A stretch of 64,000 nucleotides of DNA. Origin: Druceiella hillmani (taxonomy: Eukaryota; Arthropoda; Insecta; Lepidoptera; Hepialidae). Position 1 is the first letter of the stretch; the number at the start of each line of letters is the position of its first letter. The notes below the pieces were generated by a model, which made no database searches, had not been told where the DNA came from, and saw only the letters and a program-made list of their open reading frames with translations. Location of the stretch: the NCBI GenBank assembly GCA_039881145.1, contig JAYKKI010000027.1:25133001-25197000 (forward strand). Reading direction: 5' to 3'. Shown here one piece after another: positions 1 to 10,911 of this stretch. Made by a program: the position numbers and the translations under genes.

Positions 1-420
1 GCATCAATTTTTTTTCTTTTTGACAAGCTCAGTTTGAAAAGTATTTTAATATTTTCTTTCATCGATTTGTTGAGATTTCGAGCAGTCTCAGACGTCCCAC
101 CGACCAACTAACAAATATTCTGTCATAAAATCATATTTTCGCTTTATACGTATTCTCCATTTTTAGTAGCCTGCAATAGGTTTATTACTGATACAAATAG
201 TTATAACTATCCTCTCTTCGCGTGTTGCGTTGTGCACTGATAACTTTTCTTTCGGTTGCTACTAAGACGTCGAATCGGTTACGCAGGTCTTGTGTCGAAA
301 ACTACGCGCGCTTTGTTAACAAAAATTTTACGCTACGATTTATGTGGGAAATTGCATATTATTGTACATGTTTTATTACTTTTTATTTTTTATTATTTAA
401 AAAATAGCTTGTAGACATAT
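1..420. other. AT-rich sequence, nothing recognised
   Basis: No coding similarity, repeat structure or RNA signal stands out. A 61-codon open frame at 222-407 has no recognisable domain and looks like chance. Confidence 0.5.
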
Positions 421-1095
421 AATTGATGAAACTATAACGCAAATACTACTCGAGGAAGATCTAGACAGTGAATCTAGTCTCATTTTCACAATTTCCGAAG
501 CAGACTACGTATCAGACGTCAAAGAAATTGAATTAATTTAATCTGTATATGAAGCAAGCTGAAGATAAACCCCTATGAGTAAGAGCTGATTTTCTACGGG
601 ACGTTGTAACGTCACTAAATGGCAAAATTTTGTAAGTGGATGAATAATAAACCACATAATATCTTTACAGCAGAGTTGGGCATTCATAGAAACGGCGTAG
701 GGATGACATCTGCACAACCCTGAAATATATTAATAAATGATAAAATTATTGAAAATATTGTCAAACATACCAATCCATTCATTAGGAAAAGGCTGCATCA
801 TACAACAGAGCTCATGACTGCAACCAATTAATACTGTCGAAATCCGAGCATTGCTTGAATTAGTTTAAGTCGTTGGTAACTTGCGAATATCACATGCAAA
901 TTCAAAGGATTTGCATGGTTTTTATTTTAGACTTAAGTAAGATTTTTTCTACCAAAATATCTAAATCTAAAGATGATAGGTCATATTTAAAAAAAGATAT
1001 GACTATTTTATTAATTTGTCTTTTATATCTCTTAAACCTCACAATCAAACTCGAAGTCGAAACGAATACCCGCAATCGCTGTTGTTTAAATTGAC
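421..1095 (+). pseudogene. possible piggyBac-like transposase remnant
   Basis: Reading across several frames, this stretch resembles the N-terminal part of piggyBac-type transposases. There is an acidic leader (residues around ILLEEDLDSES near 440-480). Next comes a segment ending IIENIVKHTN (about 735-770). Near 830-890 is NTVEIRALLELV followed, after an in-frame stop, by GNLRISHANSKDLHG, matching in order the conserved block before the first catalytic aspartate. No catalytic DDD residues and no TTAA-flanked ends are visible. The frame is broken by many stops, so this would be a dead N-terminal fragment. The similarity is by eye only; a chance match in AT-rich DNA is the alternative. Confidence 0.38.
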
Positions 1096-3440
1096 TCCGC
1101 GACCTCTTGAAGACCATTGTAATTTTAATGATGTATAGATTGTTACCTATAAAAATAAGAAAAATTTAAAAACCCTGGATTTCTGGAGTGAAAATAAAGG
1201 TAAGACAAATTTGATTACATAAAAATCGTATTCACAAAATAGAAATAATTTTTTTGAAAATTTATTCAAACTATTTCCCTTAAGATATATAATTAAAGTT
1301 GTAATAAATATAATTAGACGTTAACATTATTGGTCACATATAAATGTGAGGTACACGTCAATTCAAATATGTCTGAAACGGAGTTTAACATTGCCATTCT
1401 CTGACGTATTCTGTGTGAGTCAGAAGTTTTGAACTAGATAAAATAAGGTATCTGAAACAGACACCAGAAATATTAACAAAATATGTAATAGTATTAGGGA
1501 AGATGGTGATATTATTTTAGATGCACAAATTGAAGATTGTGATCATGGTACTAAAAGCTAGCTTTTAGAAACAGAGAATACAATTGAAAGTTTCTGAAAT
1601 TTGATTTCTAATGGGAAACACAAACTTTAAGACACATTGACGCTGATAGGATTATTGAGTTAATTATTTATGTTTTATTTTAGAGATTATTACAAATTTA
1701 TAATTTATTTTAAATGAAAACGAGAGATATACCAAAGGAGGACCCAATGCATATAATATGCAAAAACACTTAACTTACACCATGTTTTCAAACACTATGA
1801 TAAGATAATTCTCCCGAGAGATAGATCTGTTCCGACAAGAACTATAATAAAATCTATTAAATTTGTTTGAGTCTTATAGAAACATAAAGAAAATAAAGTT
1901 GCATGTTGAAAAGCTATATCATGATTCGATAGGATACTTTATTAAAATATGATTTTCTATTGAATCCGTTAACATAAGCTAAATAGTAACGGTGAAATTA
2001 TACTAGACAATATCTCACTCATAAAATAATGACACAACATGCCGCACAGGAAATTTCAAGTCAAACATATATACTTACAAATCAACTCTAGAGAGAATTG
2101 TTCCAAAACCTCTCAGTCTCGAGTAAGCAACGTCTAAACTTGAGCTGCAAACTCTCTTAACCTTCAAACATTATCTAATAGTCAACCGCCATCTTCATCC
2201 CTAAACACGTGTTTCACTCTCAACTAATATAAGCAGCATATAAGTTGTGAGCGTATTACTGAAAATATATGAACAAATCACTTCATTCATATTTTATTAC
2301 AGTGTTTGACTCTTAGAAATAAATAGAAACTATTGCTTATTTATCGATAATAGAGATATATTGTTATTATTATGTAGGCCGAAATTTACATTATGGCCAA
2401 AAGTTATATTTATTTAATTGAAGTTTAAAATTTCGGATCACATTTAAAAGTAAAAGTCATCAATAAAAGCTTTCTCCTATATATATGTGTATAAGGTCAT
2501 TTAGTTTATAACCTGTTAAAAGTTTACATCTACATTAGTATAGCATTTTGTTATTAATTTGGAAATGAAATATGATTATGACCCATTCTGCCGATTACAT
2601 AGGAGGACGGCATATTTTGTAAACCAGTTGACAACGAAATTAGTTCGACTATTTACCCGTAGTATAAAGTAACATTTTCCATTCTTTTCCGGTTTTCTAA
2701 AGATTTATTTTTATTATTCCAACTCTACTCTGTGAGACATTTTTACCTTTAACTTAACATACACAGTTTTTGTATATAATACGCTTCACCTGGTAGGGTA
2801 TCAAACTTTCAATTTTGTAGACAAATTTGCCTTATGGTAAAACTTTAGTACAATTCTACGTGTAGTATTGAAAGAAATATTTACATATTTAAATCAAACA
2901 CCCGATCGTTTATTCATAGATTATTAACCCACAGAGTTTTTGAGGGGTAGCGCCTGTGGGCGTCGCGCTTCTGATGAGTGGGCGTTACATGAAATCATAC
3001 TAAACTCATTTCAGCTTCGTCCTACGCGTAAATGTTGCAAAGTGATCTTCACTCCCAGAGCAGATAATAACATTAAATACAAGGAGGTATTTACTCAGTA
3101 AATTTTCAATCATTTATGAAATTACTGAACGTAAGCCAGGTCCTTAAAATTTTAGGCGCCACTTAATATTTCAAGGCAGGCGGTGGAGGAGCAGTTTTTT
3201 ACAACAGAGAATTATTTAAAAGAGAAAATCGGCAATTAAGGCATGGAGGAAATTTTAGTTACATTTTAATTTAAATAGATTATATAAATTTCAATACGTA
3301 AGGGATGAAGTTTAAACTATCATAAAGTGTAGTTAGTCTCAGGAAAAGGACTGATATCTATGAGAAAAGTTAATGCTTAAATGACAAAATTTTTGATCGT
3401 TTTTTTAACTTTCTACGTCACCTTTTTCTTTGAACAAGCA
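1096..3440. other. AT-rich sequence without recognised genes
   Basis: No coding similarity found. Two local oddities: a perfect 18-bp palindrome at 1551-1568 (CTAAAAGCTAGCTTTTAG), and a patch at about 2930-3060 that is richer in G and C than its surroundings but matches nothing I know. Confidence 0.4.
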
Positions 3441-4050
3441 TATGCTTATGTTAGGGTAGTTTTCGTTTGAGAGTAAGATTTAAAAATTGTTATAAAATTT
3501 TTTATAGAAAATTATTTTTTTTAAACAGTTAACATAATATCATTTTAACAGTTTGTAAAAAAATATTTTTGCATTTTTTATCACGTTTTTTTTTAATAAA
3601 ATGAAATATGGTGAAATACCTACTATTTCTTTAATATTTTTTGTCCAGTGATTTTTACCAAAACTAAACGTTAAATATTTGTTTTTTCTAAAACATTAAT
3701 ATAACATTTACATTAACTTAATTCTTTGGATAAATCCCTCGACACGTTTTTAATAAAAAAATATTTGTTATGAAATTATTACTTTTATATGTACCTGTAA
3801 TGCTGATTGTACAACTTTTGAGAGCGAATTTTACCAAAGCTAAACGGTAAATAACTTTTTATAAACTGTTAATTTAACATAATTTTACATTGACTTAGTT
3901 TTTCAGACAAATTGTATGACAGGTTATTCAAGTAAAATTAAAAGTGCGGTGAAATAACTACATTTCCTGTAAGTTAATTGTGTAATATTTGTGGCAATTT
4001 TTACCAAAACTAAACGTTAAATAATTTTTGAATTTTAGAATAAGCTAGAT
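3440..4050. repeat. degenerate tandem repeat, period about 175 bp
   Basis: The motif TTTTACCAAAACTAAACGTT recurs near 3653, 3829 (as TTTACCAAAGCTAAACGG) and 3999, each followed by an AAATA...TTTTT stretch. The spacings are about 176 and 172 bp. An earlier, weaker unit may start near 3480. This is the size of an insect satellite monomer, but only about three diverged units are present. Confidence 0.6.
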
Positions 4051-4789
4051 ATTTATAGTTTGAATAATATATAAAAATTTTAGCAATTTTTCCTCTACAA
4101 CGTGTTTTACACAACTGCTTCAAAAGCCACGTTAATACAAAGAATTCACACCCAAACATACAATCAAAAGTCCTTGTACTGATCAATAGTGATAATTCAA
4201 ACATTATGTTGGCACAAGAAATAAGCGACCTGTACTCAAATACTATTTTATTCCCACATCTCAAAATTTCCATTTAATTAATTTCGAATGTTAATTATTA
4301 ACATGTTTTGCAGGTTAATAAACTCTTTCTCACCGTTTAAAAAAAAGCTCTGATGTACAGACAGACGAACACAAGGGTCATCTTATAAGGATTTCATTTT
4401 TATTTCTTTTTGAAATGAAGAATATCAAAAATTAAGATTTTGCTAAATACTAAAATATATCTATTTAAATTTTGTTTTGTATCATTTCAGGTAAAATCGC
4501 CTGAACCAGAAGAAACTGTGAGTTTGTAATAAATAAAATCATGGGCAAATGGACGTAAGTAAAGAAATTAAAGGGATACTTTATTTCCTTAAAAACTGAT
4601 TAAAACCTTGTTTCTCACAATATGCTATCTTATAAAAGTCAGCAAATTTTTAAATTAACAATGATAATGATGGGATGATTGCAAATATAATATCTTCTAA
4701 GTCAACTCTGTAATTGCTATCTTCGGAATAGTGACCGTGTGACATTTTGAGACATCTTACAATTTCAGATCATATTTATATCAAAATTT
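4051..4789. other. AT-rich sequence, nothing recognised
   Basis: The open frame on the minus strand at 4010-4273 shows no domain I can name and overlaps the end of the tandem repeat. No RNA gene or repeat is evident. Confidence 0.4.
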
Positions 4790-5670
4790 CCCTACTAACA
4801 ATTAGCTTAGTGAACAAACAGAGTAATAGTTTTAAGCGTTTTAATAAAATCTTGAGTCCAGAAATTCCAGAAAGTTCCAGAAGTTCCTCTAATTTTCTCT
4901 TCGATTGAATGCATAACAAGATTTTCTAAATAATATTTCATTTCTTATTTTAATATCAATATACGTATGTTTAAAAATAACTTATTCAACCAATGAATTT
5001 AATATTCTATTCCCCATTTCGATGTTATAACATTTTCATTTACTCAGTAAATATTAATATAATCTAAACGTATCTTAACATCTCATTTAATAATATATAT
5101 ACAAATACATGATATATGGAGAACCCAAATGTACTATTTTCATTGACATGCCACAATATTTGTAAATTAAATATACTATTTTCTGATATGCTAGTTTCTC
5201 CACAATAATAACAAAACCAATCTTATAAAATGGATATCTGCTGGTAAATTTCTAGGATTTGCTCCAAATCTAGACCACAGAATAGAATACAATTCATTTT
5301 TCAGCAAATATGTAACCAGACTTTGTCAGTAGTAAACATAATAAAACCCTAGACGCAATGAAATTCGACCAAATTAAATTATTGGCAAAAATGGTGGTTG
5401 ATGTCGAGAAATAACGTTCTCTTAATAATAAACCTTTCTGAAAAAAAATGTTTCTTCCCATGTGGAGTATCAATCTACTTAATTATTTTAAAAATTAGAT
5501 GCTATTTGCATATATCGATTTGATGCAAAACTCAACGAGTGATCCGAAAGTAGCACATTTATTTTAGCGAGTAAGGTAATGCCTTCGTAGACAATAAGGT
5601 CCGCGGCACATGTAAGTGGCAAAATAACCTAGGAATGTGTAGCAAAGTTTATTGTCCATACTTGCTTTGA
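4790..5670. repeat. paralogous segment A (partner of D at 52.4-53.3 kb)
   Basis: Non-coding sequence that aligns along its length with 52,380-53,270. Shared landmarks in the same order include TTGAATGCATGACAAG-like, GCTAGTTTCTCCA.AATAATA, a GATTTG..CAAAT block, GTAGTAAACATAATAAAACC, and near the end CGAGTGAT..GAAAGTAGCA. Parts also align with segments B, C and E around the AGTAAACACAATAAATCC landmark. Identity is roughly 70 per cent by eye in the better blocks. No shared long open frame. Confidence 0.65.
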
Positions 5671-5695
5671 TATATATATATATATATATATATAC

Positions 5696-5735
<40 letters not shown>

Positions 5736-5750
5736 ATATATAAATATATA
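5671..5750. repeat. (TA)n microsatellite
   Basis: Three TA runs interrupted by CG/TG and CATG. It sits directly at the right end of segment A, where the paralogue D has no such expansion. Confidence 0.95.
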
Positions 5751-6084
5751 TTGTTATGTCATATTTAAGGTTGACAACGCCGTTATTTATAGTGAACAAT
5801 AATTATCTCACTCATAAATATCCGAATTTGTTTATACTTCTTCGAACATGCTTGCAGACAAAAGCAAAAATACATTATTTTACTCATCTGGTATTACAAA
5901 ACGTTGTTTCTTTAAAAGTGCAGGGACCCATCGAATGCATCAAATCAAAATTCTACCTACCGAAAAGATAAAGAAGTGTAATAAAATGTTAATGAATACC
6001 GAATCGTAATCTTTTAAAAAGAAATAAAACCTTTTTCGCTCAAACGGCCAATATTTCGGGAAATGCGATTGGATATCCAGTAAA
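5751..6084. other. AT-rich sequence, nothing recognised
   Basis: The plus-strand open frame at 5756-5971 has no recognisable domain. No repeat was noted. Confidence 0.4.
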
Positions 6085-6850
6085 TGGGTACATTGAAAGA
6101 TTTTGTACACTTTCTCAGGCGTCTTTATAAAAATGTAATAGTATCAATCAAAAGAGTAAATTTATTGTCGTGTCACTTCAGGAATTCATCAAGGAGAATT
6201 CATCAAGGATGTATAATTTCGACCCTTCAGTGTCGAATACACCTATTCGGAGCTTATAATGAGATTTGCTCTCAAAACTGAATGGACAAAATTAGTGGCT
6301 TACAAAATTTCGAATCTTTGATATGCAGATAATACTATCTTATTCATAAATGGTATTCGTCAGTCTTGAATTCAGATTTTAAATTGATCACAGTAAGACG
6401 AAGATTATGGTTGTTCACCAAACCAACGATAACTCACGACTAGTTAATTACTGGAAGTTACACAACCAGCGACTTACGAGGTGGTTCCATCATCTATTGG
6501 GCTTTATTTTGGGGTATCAATTTTCAATAATTGCGGATGTAATAACAAAATCAAAAAGTGTATAACCATTAGTAGGACTGCTGCAGGCAAGCTCGATGAA
6601 CAGTCACATCACAATAATGGCGAAAACCCGAGTCGTTGGAATAGTAACGTTTCCTATTTTCCTCTTTGCCACGGAGACCTGAACATGAAAACGAGTGAAA
6701 AAATATAGACGCCTTGAAGTGTAGTGCTGGAGATGAATATACCGAGTATCATGGAATGAGTTTCACACTAATGCATCCATACTACCAGAACTCGGTATCA
6801 GGCAGCGGCTATTTTATACGAGTACACTTAAAAAATTTTTTCTAAATTAA
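6085..6850 (+). pseudogene. LINE reverse transcriptase, C-terminal half, degenerate
   Basis: Reverse transcriptase from a non-LTR retrotransposon, read in shifting frames. Visible in order: the QGCIISTLQ block (about 6200-6230) equivalent to the RT motif QGCILSPLLF; the active-site box at about 6320-6340, reading NL, stop, YADNTILFING, where the second catalytic Asp of YADD is Asn; a KTKIMVVHQ block near 6395; and the ISRTAAGKL (about 6570) and MWCWR-type (about 6715) and FHTNASILPELGI (about 6765-6795) blocks typical of the C-terminal domain of insect endonuclease-reverse transcriptase LINEs. The endonuclease domain and 5' half are absent, the usual 5' truncation. Stops and frameshifts make it inactive. 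Clade not assigned. Confidence 0.75.
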
Positions 6851-6981
6851 AGTTTTTTTAATTCAACTTTTTATCGATCTGAATTTTTAGTTTGAAAATA
6901 AAAAGCATATTGATTGCAAGTGTTTCACGATAATTATTTTATTCTGAAGACGGTTGACACTGACACTGAAATGTGGCAAAA

Positions 6982-6990
6982 AATATATAT

Positions 6991-7037
<47 letters not shown>
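6982..7037. repeat. (TA)n microsatellite
   Basis: Near-continuous TA dinucleotides with one ACATACAT interruption. It generates a spurious Tyr-Ile open frame on the minus strand. Confidence 0.95.
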
Positions 7038-7039
<2 letters not shown>

Positions 7040-7284
7040 CAACATACATGAAAAATAAATTCCATCCAGTCACAAATGAAATAGGTGACCCAATATGAAG
7101 AATTCCAAGGAATGGAAGAGCCGTAAAAAGAGAGCGTTTATAAATAAAACGAAAGATTTGTATCAAAATAGAGGAATATGACATTATATTTTCGGTTCTT
7201 CTTCAATTCTATCGAAAGAAAATGAAGAAAAATAGAGTTCACGATATTTTTTTAATCCGTTTAATAAGTGTTTTTATTACTAAC

Positions 7285-7390
7285 ATATGATTTATTTATT
7301 TAACTTTACTGTAAGCTTATTAAACTAAGTGTACAGTGGCGGATTTATTGCTACATGAAAAATATCTTACAGCCAACCACAATGAATTAA
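7285..7390 (-). repeat. LINE/SINE 3' tail fragment
   Basis: On the minus strand this reads TTGGCTGTAAGATATTT, then a diverged GCAATAAATCCGCCACTGTAC, ending in TAAATAAATAAA. The same order of motifs ends the SINE at 19.7-19.9 kb and the LINE at 50.7 kb. Only the tail survives, as expected for a strongly 5'-truncated copy. Confidence 0.55.
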
Positions 7391-7589
7391 ATGAGAACAT
7401 AAAGTGATGCGGCAGACTGTATGTGATTTTTAAACATTAATTGGTTATACATACAAAATAAAATTTATAATAACGCATGATAACAAAATAAGATAATAAA
7501 AACAAAATCAAAACGACACTTCAGGGGCAGAAATGGAAAAAAGATGAGTTATTTTGAAAGGGAATAGGTTCTGTCCGTTATGATAAATA

Positions 7590-8460
7590 TGAGGGTTGGC
7601 TGAAAAGTAATGCACACATGCTAGGAGAGGGGGAAAGAAAAGAGTTATCAAGTTTAGGTAAAAAGTATATTACTGTACAATTCTTGAGCTTCACAATTAT
7701 GTATCACTTTCCAATATAGTCATCATTAACTTTAATACATTTCTCCCAATGTGAAACAAGTTTTTTCATTCCGTCACTAAAGAATTCTTTTGACTTTTCT
7801 TGAATCCAGGTCTTGACATCTGCCTTCACCTCATCGTCTGAGTTGTAGTGATTACCCTTGAGCTCTTTCTTGAGTAGAGGAAACAAATAAAAACCGCAGG
7901 AAGCAAGATCTGGGGAATAAGGAGGGTGTGGAATTGGTTCAAAATTTAGTTTTTTCAGAGTCCCGCAGTTTTGCTGTTGTACCCATCGTGCACAGACTTT
8001 ACGGTATCCCAATTGTTCAATAATGAAGCTGACATGTTCCTTGGGTATTCCAATATCGTTTGCAATACATTTTTGAGTGTTTCATTTATCATTTCGAATC
8101 AAATCATCGACGAGTTTGCGATGGTTGTCCTCTTTGGCAACGATCGGACGTCTTCTGCGTGCTTCATCAACAATTATGGCTTCTCCAGGCTCGGACCTAC
8201 AAAATTTTATTACCCTTTAATTTACCGTAGGCCAATCATCAGCATCGTCACCATAAACAGCCTTTAAACGACGATGTATCACATTTTATATATTATGGAA
8301 TCACATTTTCAACAGTTAAAAATTCGATAACAGCACATTGCTTAACTTGCAATGACATAGCACCAGTACACGTGTCCATACTTCGGCGTTTAAAAATACA
8401 CTTAATGAACGCAAAGAGTTCAAATTACGCATGCATAATAAGGGGGAATGTTTCTTTCAA
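7590..8460 (-). mobile_element. mariner element with internal deletion
   Basis: The left end carries a mariner-type terminal sequence, TGAGGGTTGGCTGAAAAG, right after a TA. The transposase lies on the minus strand just inside. A matching inverted end on the right was looked for near 8400-8650 and not found, so the right boundary is approximate and that terminus may be lost. Confidence 0.7.
7704..8379 (-). pseudogene. mariner transposase, N- and C-termini fused by deletion
   Basis: DD34D-type transposase that would cut and paste the element. From a Met codon at 8379 the N-terminal helix-turn-helix region is readable (QCAVIEFLTVEN, then after a frameshift IHRRLKAVYGDD). Then come RRRRPIVAKEDNHRK, an in-frame TGA, and KEHVSFIIEQLGYRKVCARW. 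At about 7980 the text jumps to GTLKKLNFEPIPHPPYSPDL, so roughly 150 residues that normally hold the first two catalytic aspartates are missing. The third catalytic Asp is also gone: SPDLASCGFYLF has Gly where the family has Asp. The C-terminal WEKCIKVNDDYIGK and its stop are intact. Stops (TAA, TGA), the frameshift and the deletion make it dead. The final 102 codons are open only because the deletion is in frame. Confidence 0.88.
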
Positions 8461-9418
8461 ATGCAATCTGGCGCAATTTTTGAAGCTCTTCGTTCGTGGA
8501 ATTAGAGACTCGAGGATTATCTTCTTTATTTTATATAAAATTAAGATGAATTGTAATAAAAATTATAATATTTTAAGCATTGAGAATTTATCCATATAAA
8601 ACGTTTGATAAAATGTAACACATTACGCATGAAGGTATAAAATTTGAGAAAATATGCAGTTTTAATGTGATTAAAAAAAAAAGCTCCAAGTTATCATTGA
8701 AATTGTTAAGAAACAAGTTTATAAATAAAAGATGTAATTTTACATTGTTTTTTAATGAAATTATTTTTGGTTGTTTTTTGTAAATTTTCTTTTCTGAGCT
8801 TCTTTAGTTTTAACTTAAAACATGTTTTAAATTTAGTAATAATTAGACAGTAAACAAATATAAAATACTACAACATGACTATAAAGGCCATTCTAGATAA
8901 TTTACATTTTTTTATATGTATATTCCACGTATATTTATATTTCACCAAAATATATTTAAAAAAAAGCAGTTAGCCCTTTATTTCAGCGCTTGGCTCATTT
9001 TTCCAAGTATTGTTATAAAATAGGATTTTATAGTGTAGTGTGCTTAATTTGTTTTCGAAAAATAATACTTCATTTTAGTTTTTGTCCCTTTTGACGACAG
9101 GTTTTATCATAGTTATCACAAATATTTCAACGAGGTTTATTAAAATAACTACGTTTTTACATTATTCATAAAGTATAATTAGCAAAATTCGTTTAAAAAA
9201 TTACTAATTTGGAAACCTACAGCTAAAACCAAATATATTATTCTTTCTTGAAGTAATATATCCTTAATAGTATGTTATGCCTATCGAGATTTTAACATTA
9301 TTTAAAAAATATAATTTTCACTAACTTGCTTGAAGAGAACATTTCAATTTATTATCCATAATTGTAATCTTTCATGTTTTGATTACTAGCCGCAATTAGT
9401 TGAGGTAAACATATTAAG
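8461..9418. other. AT-rich sequence, nothing recognised
   Basis: No coding similarity, tandem repeat or RNA signal noted between the mariner and the palindromic element. Confidence 0.4.
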
Positions 9419-9487
9419 TATTATAATATTCGCAATTAAATGAAACTACGTGATGTAGTATTATTTCTACTATCTTTAATTTCTTTA

Positions 9488-9528
9488 CCACGACCTAGGT
9501 TTCGTTGTATTACAACATCTTCAGGTGG
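9488..9528 (-). ncRNA. hammerhead-ribozyme-like motif, left arm
   Basis: On the minus strand the parts of a hammerhead appear in order. Stem I 5' strand is CCAC. The core is CTGAAGA (fits CUGANGA). After one extra T, stem II is GTTG..CAAC. Then come GAA and a minimal stem III, ACC-TA-GGT. Then C, the position that precedes cleavage, and the stem I 3' strand GTGG, which pairs with CCAC. Stem III is extremely short, as known for hammerheads in Penelope-like elements, which may act as dimers. The extra T between core and stem II is non-canonical, so activity is uncertain. Confidence 0.45.
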
Positions 9529-9556
9529 GATATTAGCAAAGATCTTTGCTAATATC

Positions 9557-9597
9557 CCACCTGAAGATGTTGTAATACAACGAAACCTAGGTCATGG
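9557..9597 (+). ncRNA. hammerhead-ribozyme-like motif, right arm
   Basis: Mirror copy of the left-arm motif on the plus strand: CCAC at 9557-9560, CTGAAGA at 9561-9567, GAAA at 9582-9585, then GGTC at 9590-9593. The base after the predicted cleavage C is A (9594) rather than G, so the first pair of stem I is lost here while it is intact in the left arm. Confidence 0.4.
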
Positions 9598-9939
9598 TAA
9601 AGAAATTAAAGATAGTAGAAATAATACTACATCACGTAGTTTCATTTAATTGCGAATAATGAATTTCTACAAAATTAACGCCAAATATATTCAATATTAT
9701 AATATTCCAAAAAATAATTAAAATCCTATTCATAATGAAGCAATCAATTATGATTCCGATAATACGAAGATATTAAATGTTGTTTATGACGAAACGATAC
9801 ATCAGGAGTATCTGAAATTATTTAATATCAATTATGAGTAAAATTGGGATTTATTCTTTAGATAACAGCGTCAAGTATCCAACTTACTAGAAATATAAAT
9901 TAGAAGGAATCATATCTAAATCTAATAAACAAATGATTA

Positions 9940-10440
9940 AACAAAATGTACTAGATTCATTTTATCAGAATCTACATTAGTTATTACTTTCGCAGAGTTA
10001 AAAATAAATATTATTAACACCAAAAATCTTAGTTTATCCACTTTCTCTAGTTACTAATACACTTTTGATATAAATTAATCTACTCGTACTTTCCACATCA
10101 TTGGATAAATTAAACACACGCATGTGCTGAAATTAATTTCGATCGTTGAATTTTCTTGATTACTTGTTTATTTTTTTTTTCTCATAAAGTCGCTTTTGAA
10201 TATTTCTGTCGTCAATAATGGTACTTGGTAATAAGAAATTGTCTCATTGTTGATAGTACAATAATATTAAATCAAAACAATAATGAAATTACGCGAAGTT
10301 TGAAATATGCCATATTGAATATCTATTATATAGATGATAGAATCATATTAATTTACTGTACATTAAACAATTTATTTCTTAACATAGACAATTATATTTT
10401 AGAGTTAGAATCTCTTATTGCTAAAAATAAAGTGTAAGTT
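9940..10440. repeat. paralogous segment F (partner of G at 56.7-57.3 kb)
   Basis: Non-coding sequence aligned with about 56,745-57,250. Shared landmarks in order: ACATTAGTTATTA, ATATTATTAACACCA.AAA, ACTTTTGATATA.A, CACATC, GTGC.GAAATT.ATTTCGA, TTTTCTTG, AAGTCGCT.T.GAATAT.TCTGTC.TCAATAATG. This copy lacks the small insertion seen in G and so preserves the empty site. Confidence 0.65.
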
Positions 10441-10911
10441 CTTTAAATATTCCTCACTGCTGCTCGTAATGTTGATGGGCAAAAAAAGTTAAATAGACAA
10501 GAAAAACATATGTCCTGAACCACAGATGAAAGCCGCATACATACATCCGAAAATGAACATTATGGTTTATCAGTAAGCAAGTAATGAATGAATAGCTGAT
10601 TAACAGAATGACTGATCAAAATGTATGAGAACTTCTGCTTGTAATGTTGTTTTTATATAATCGACTCGATGAGAAAATTATAGGGAAAAGAAAAAAAGTC
10701 GAAATTACTAGAAATTCTTACAGAGTAATAAGTGCCCAAAAGTATATTGGTAACTTAAATGGTATCATTTTTAATACAATTTTATACACCGTAAATAATT
10801 CCAAAAACATTACTAAAATATTGTACTAAATGAAGCTGTGAGGCTAAATTTACTTGTACTCTATGCTGACAAACATAAAGTGCTACTAAAAATTTCATAG
10901 ATTCTAGAATA
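10441..10911. other. AT-rich sequence, nothing recognised
   Basis: No coding similarity or repeat noted; it ends at the TA that flanks the mariner. Confidence 0.4.

Larger units (their letters stand above)
9431..9694. mobile_element. palindromic (foldback) element, best copy
   Basis: From 9427 to 9658 the sequence is one inverted repeat with no loop, centred between 9542 and 9543 (AAAGATCTTT). The only mismatch I find is 9491/9594. A 36-bp unique tail follows on the right (9659-9694, containing AAATTAACGCCAAATATATT). The same palindrome-plus-tail unit recurs at 48.7 kb, and the tail with a scrap of the palindrome at 13.8 kb; the tail alone is at 56.9 kb. The 69-codon open frame at 9440-9649 arises from reading through both arms and is not evidence of a gene. 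The target duplications show it moved as a discrete unit. No transposase; presumably mobilised in trans. Confidence 0.88.
9419..9706. repeat. 12-bp target site duplications around the palindromic element
   Basis: TATTATAATATT occurs at 9419-9430 and again at 9695-9706, exactly bracketing the element at 9431-9694. Because the inner flank also contains TAT, the true duplication may be 9-12 bp. Confidence 0.85.

Noticed and set aside
1551..1568. 18-bp palindrome CTAAAAGCTAGCTTTTAG as a regulatory operator
   Set aside because: Isolated, with no gene nearby; a palindrome of this size is not remarkable in 64 kb of AT-rich DNA.
9440..9649. 69-codon open frame across the palindrome
   Set aside because: It reads through both arms of an inverted repeat, so openness in one arm mirrors the other; no domain and no copy-wide frame conservation (the 48.7-kb copy is not open).
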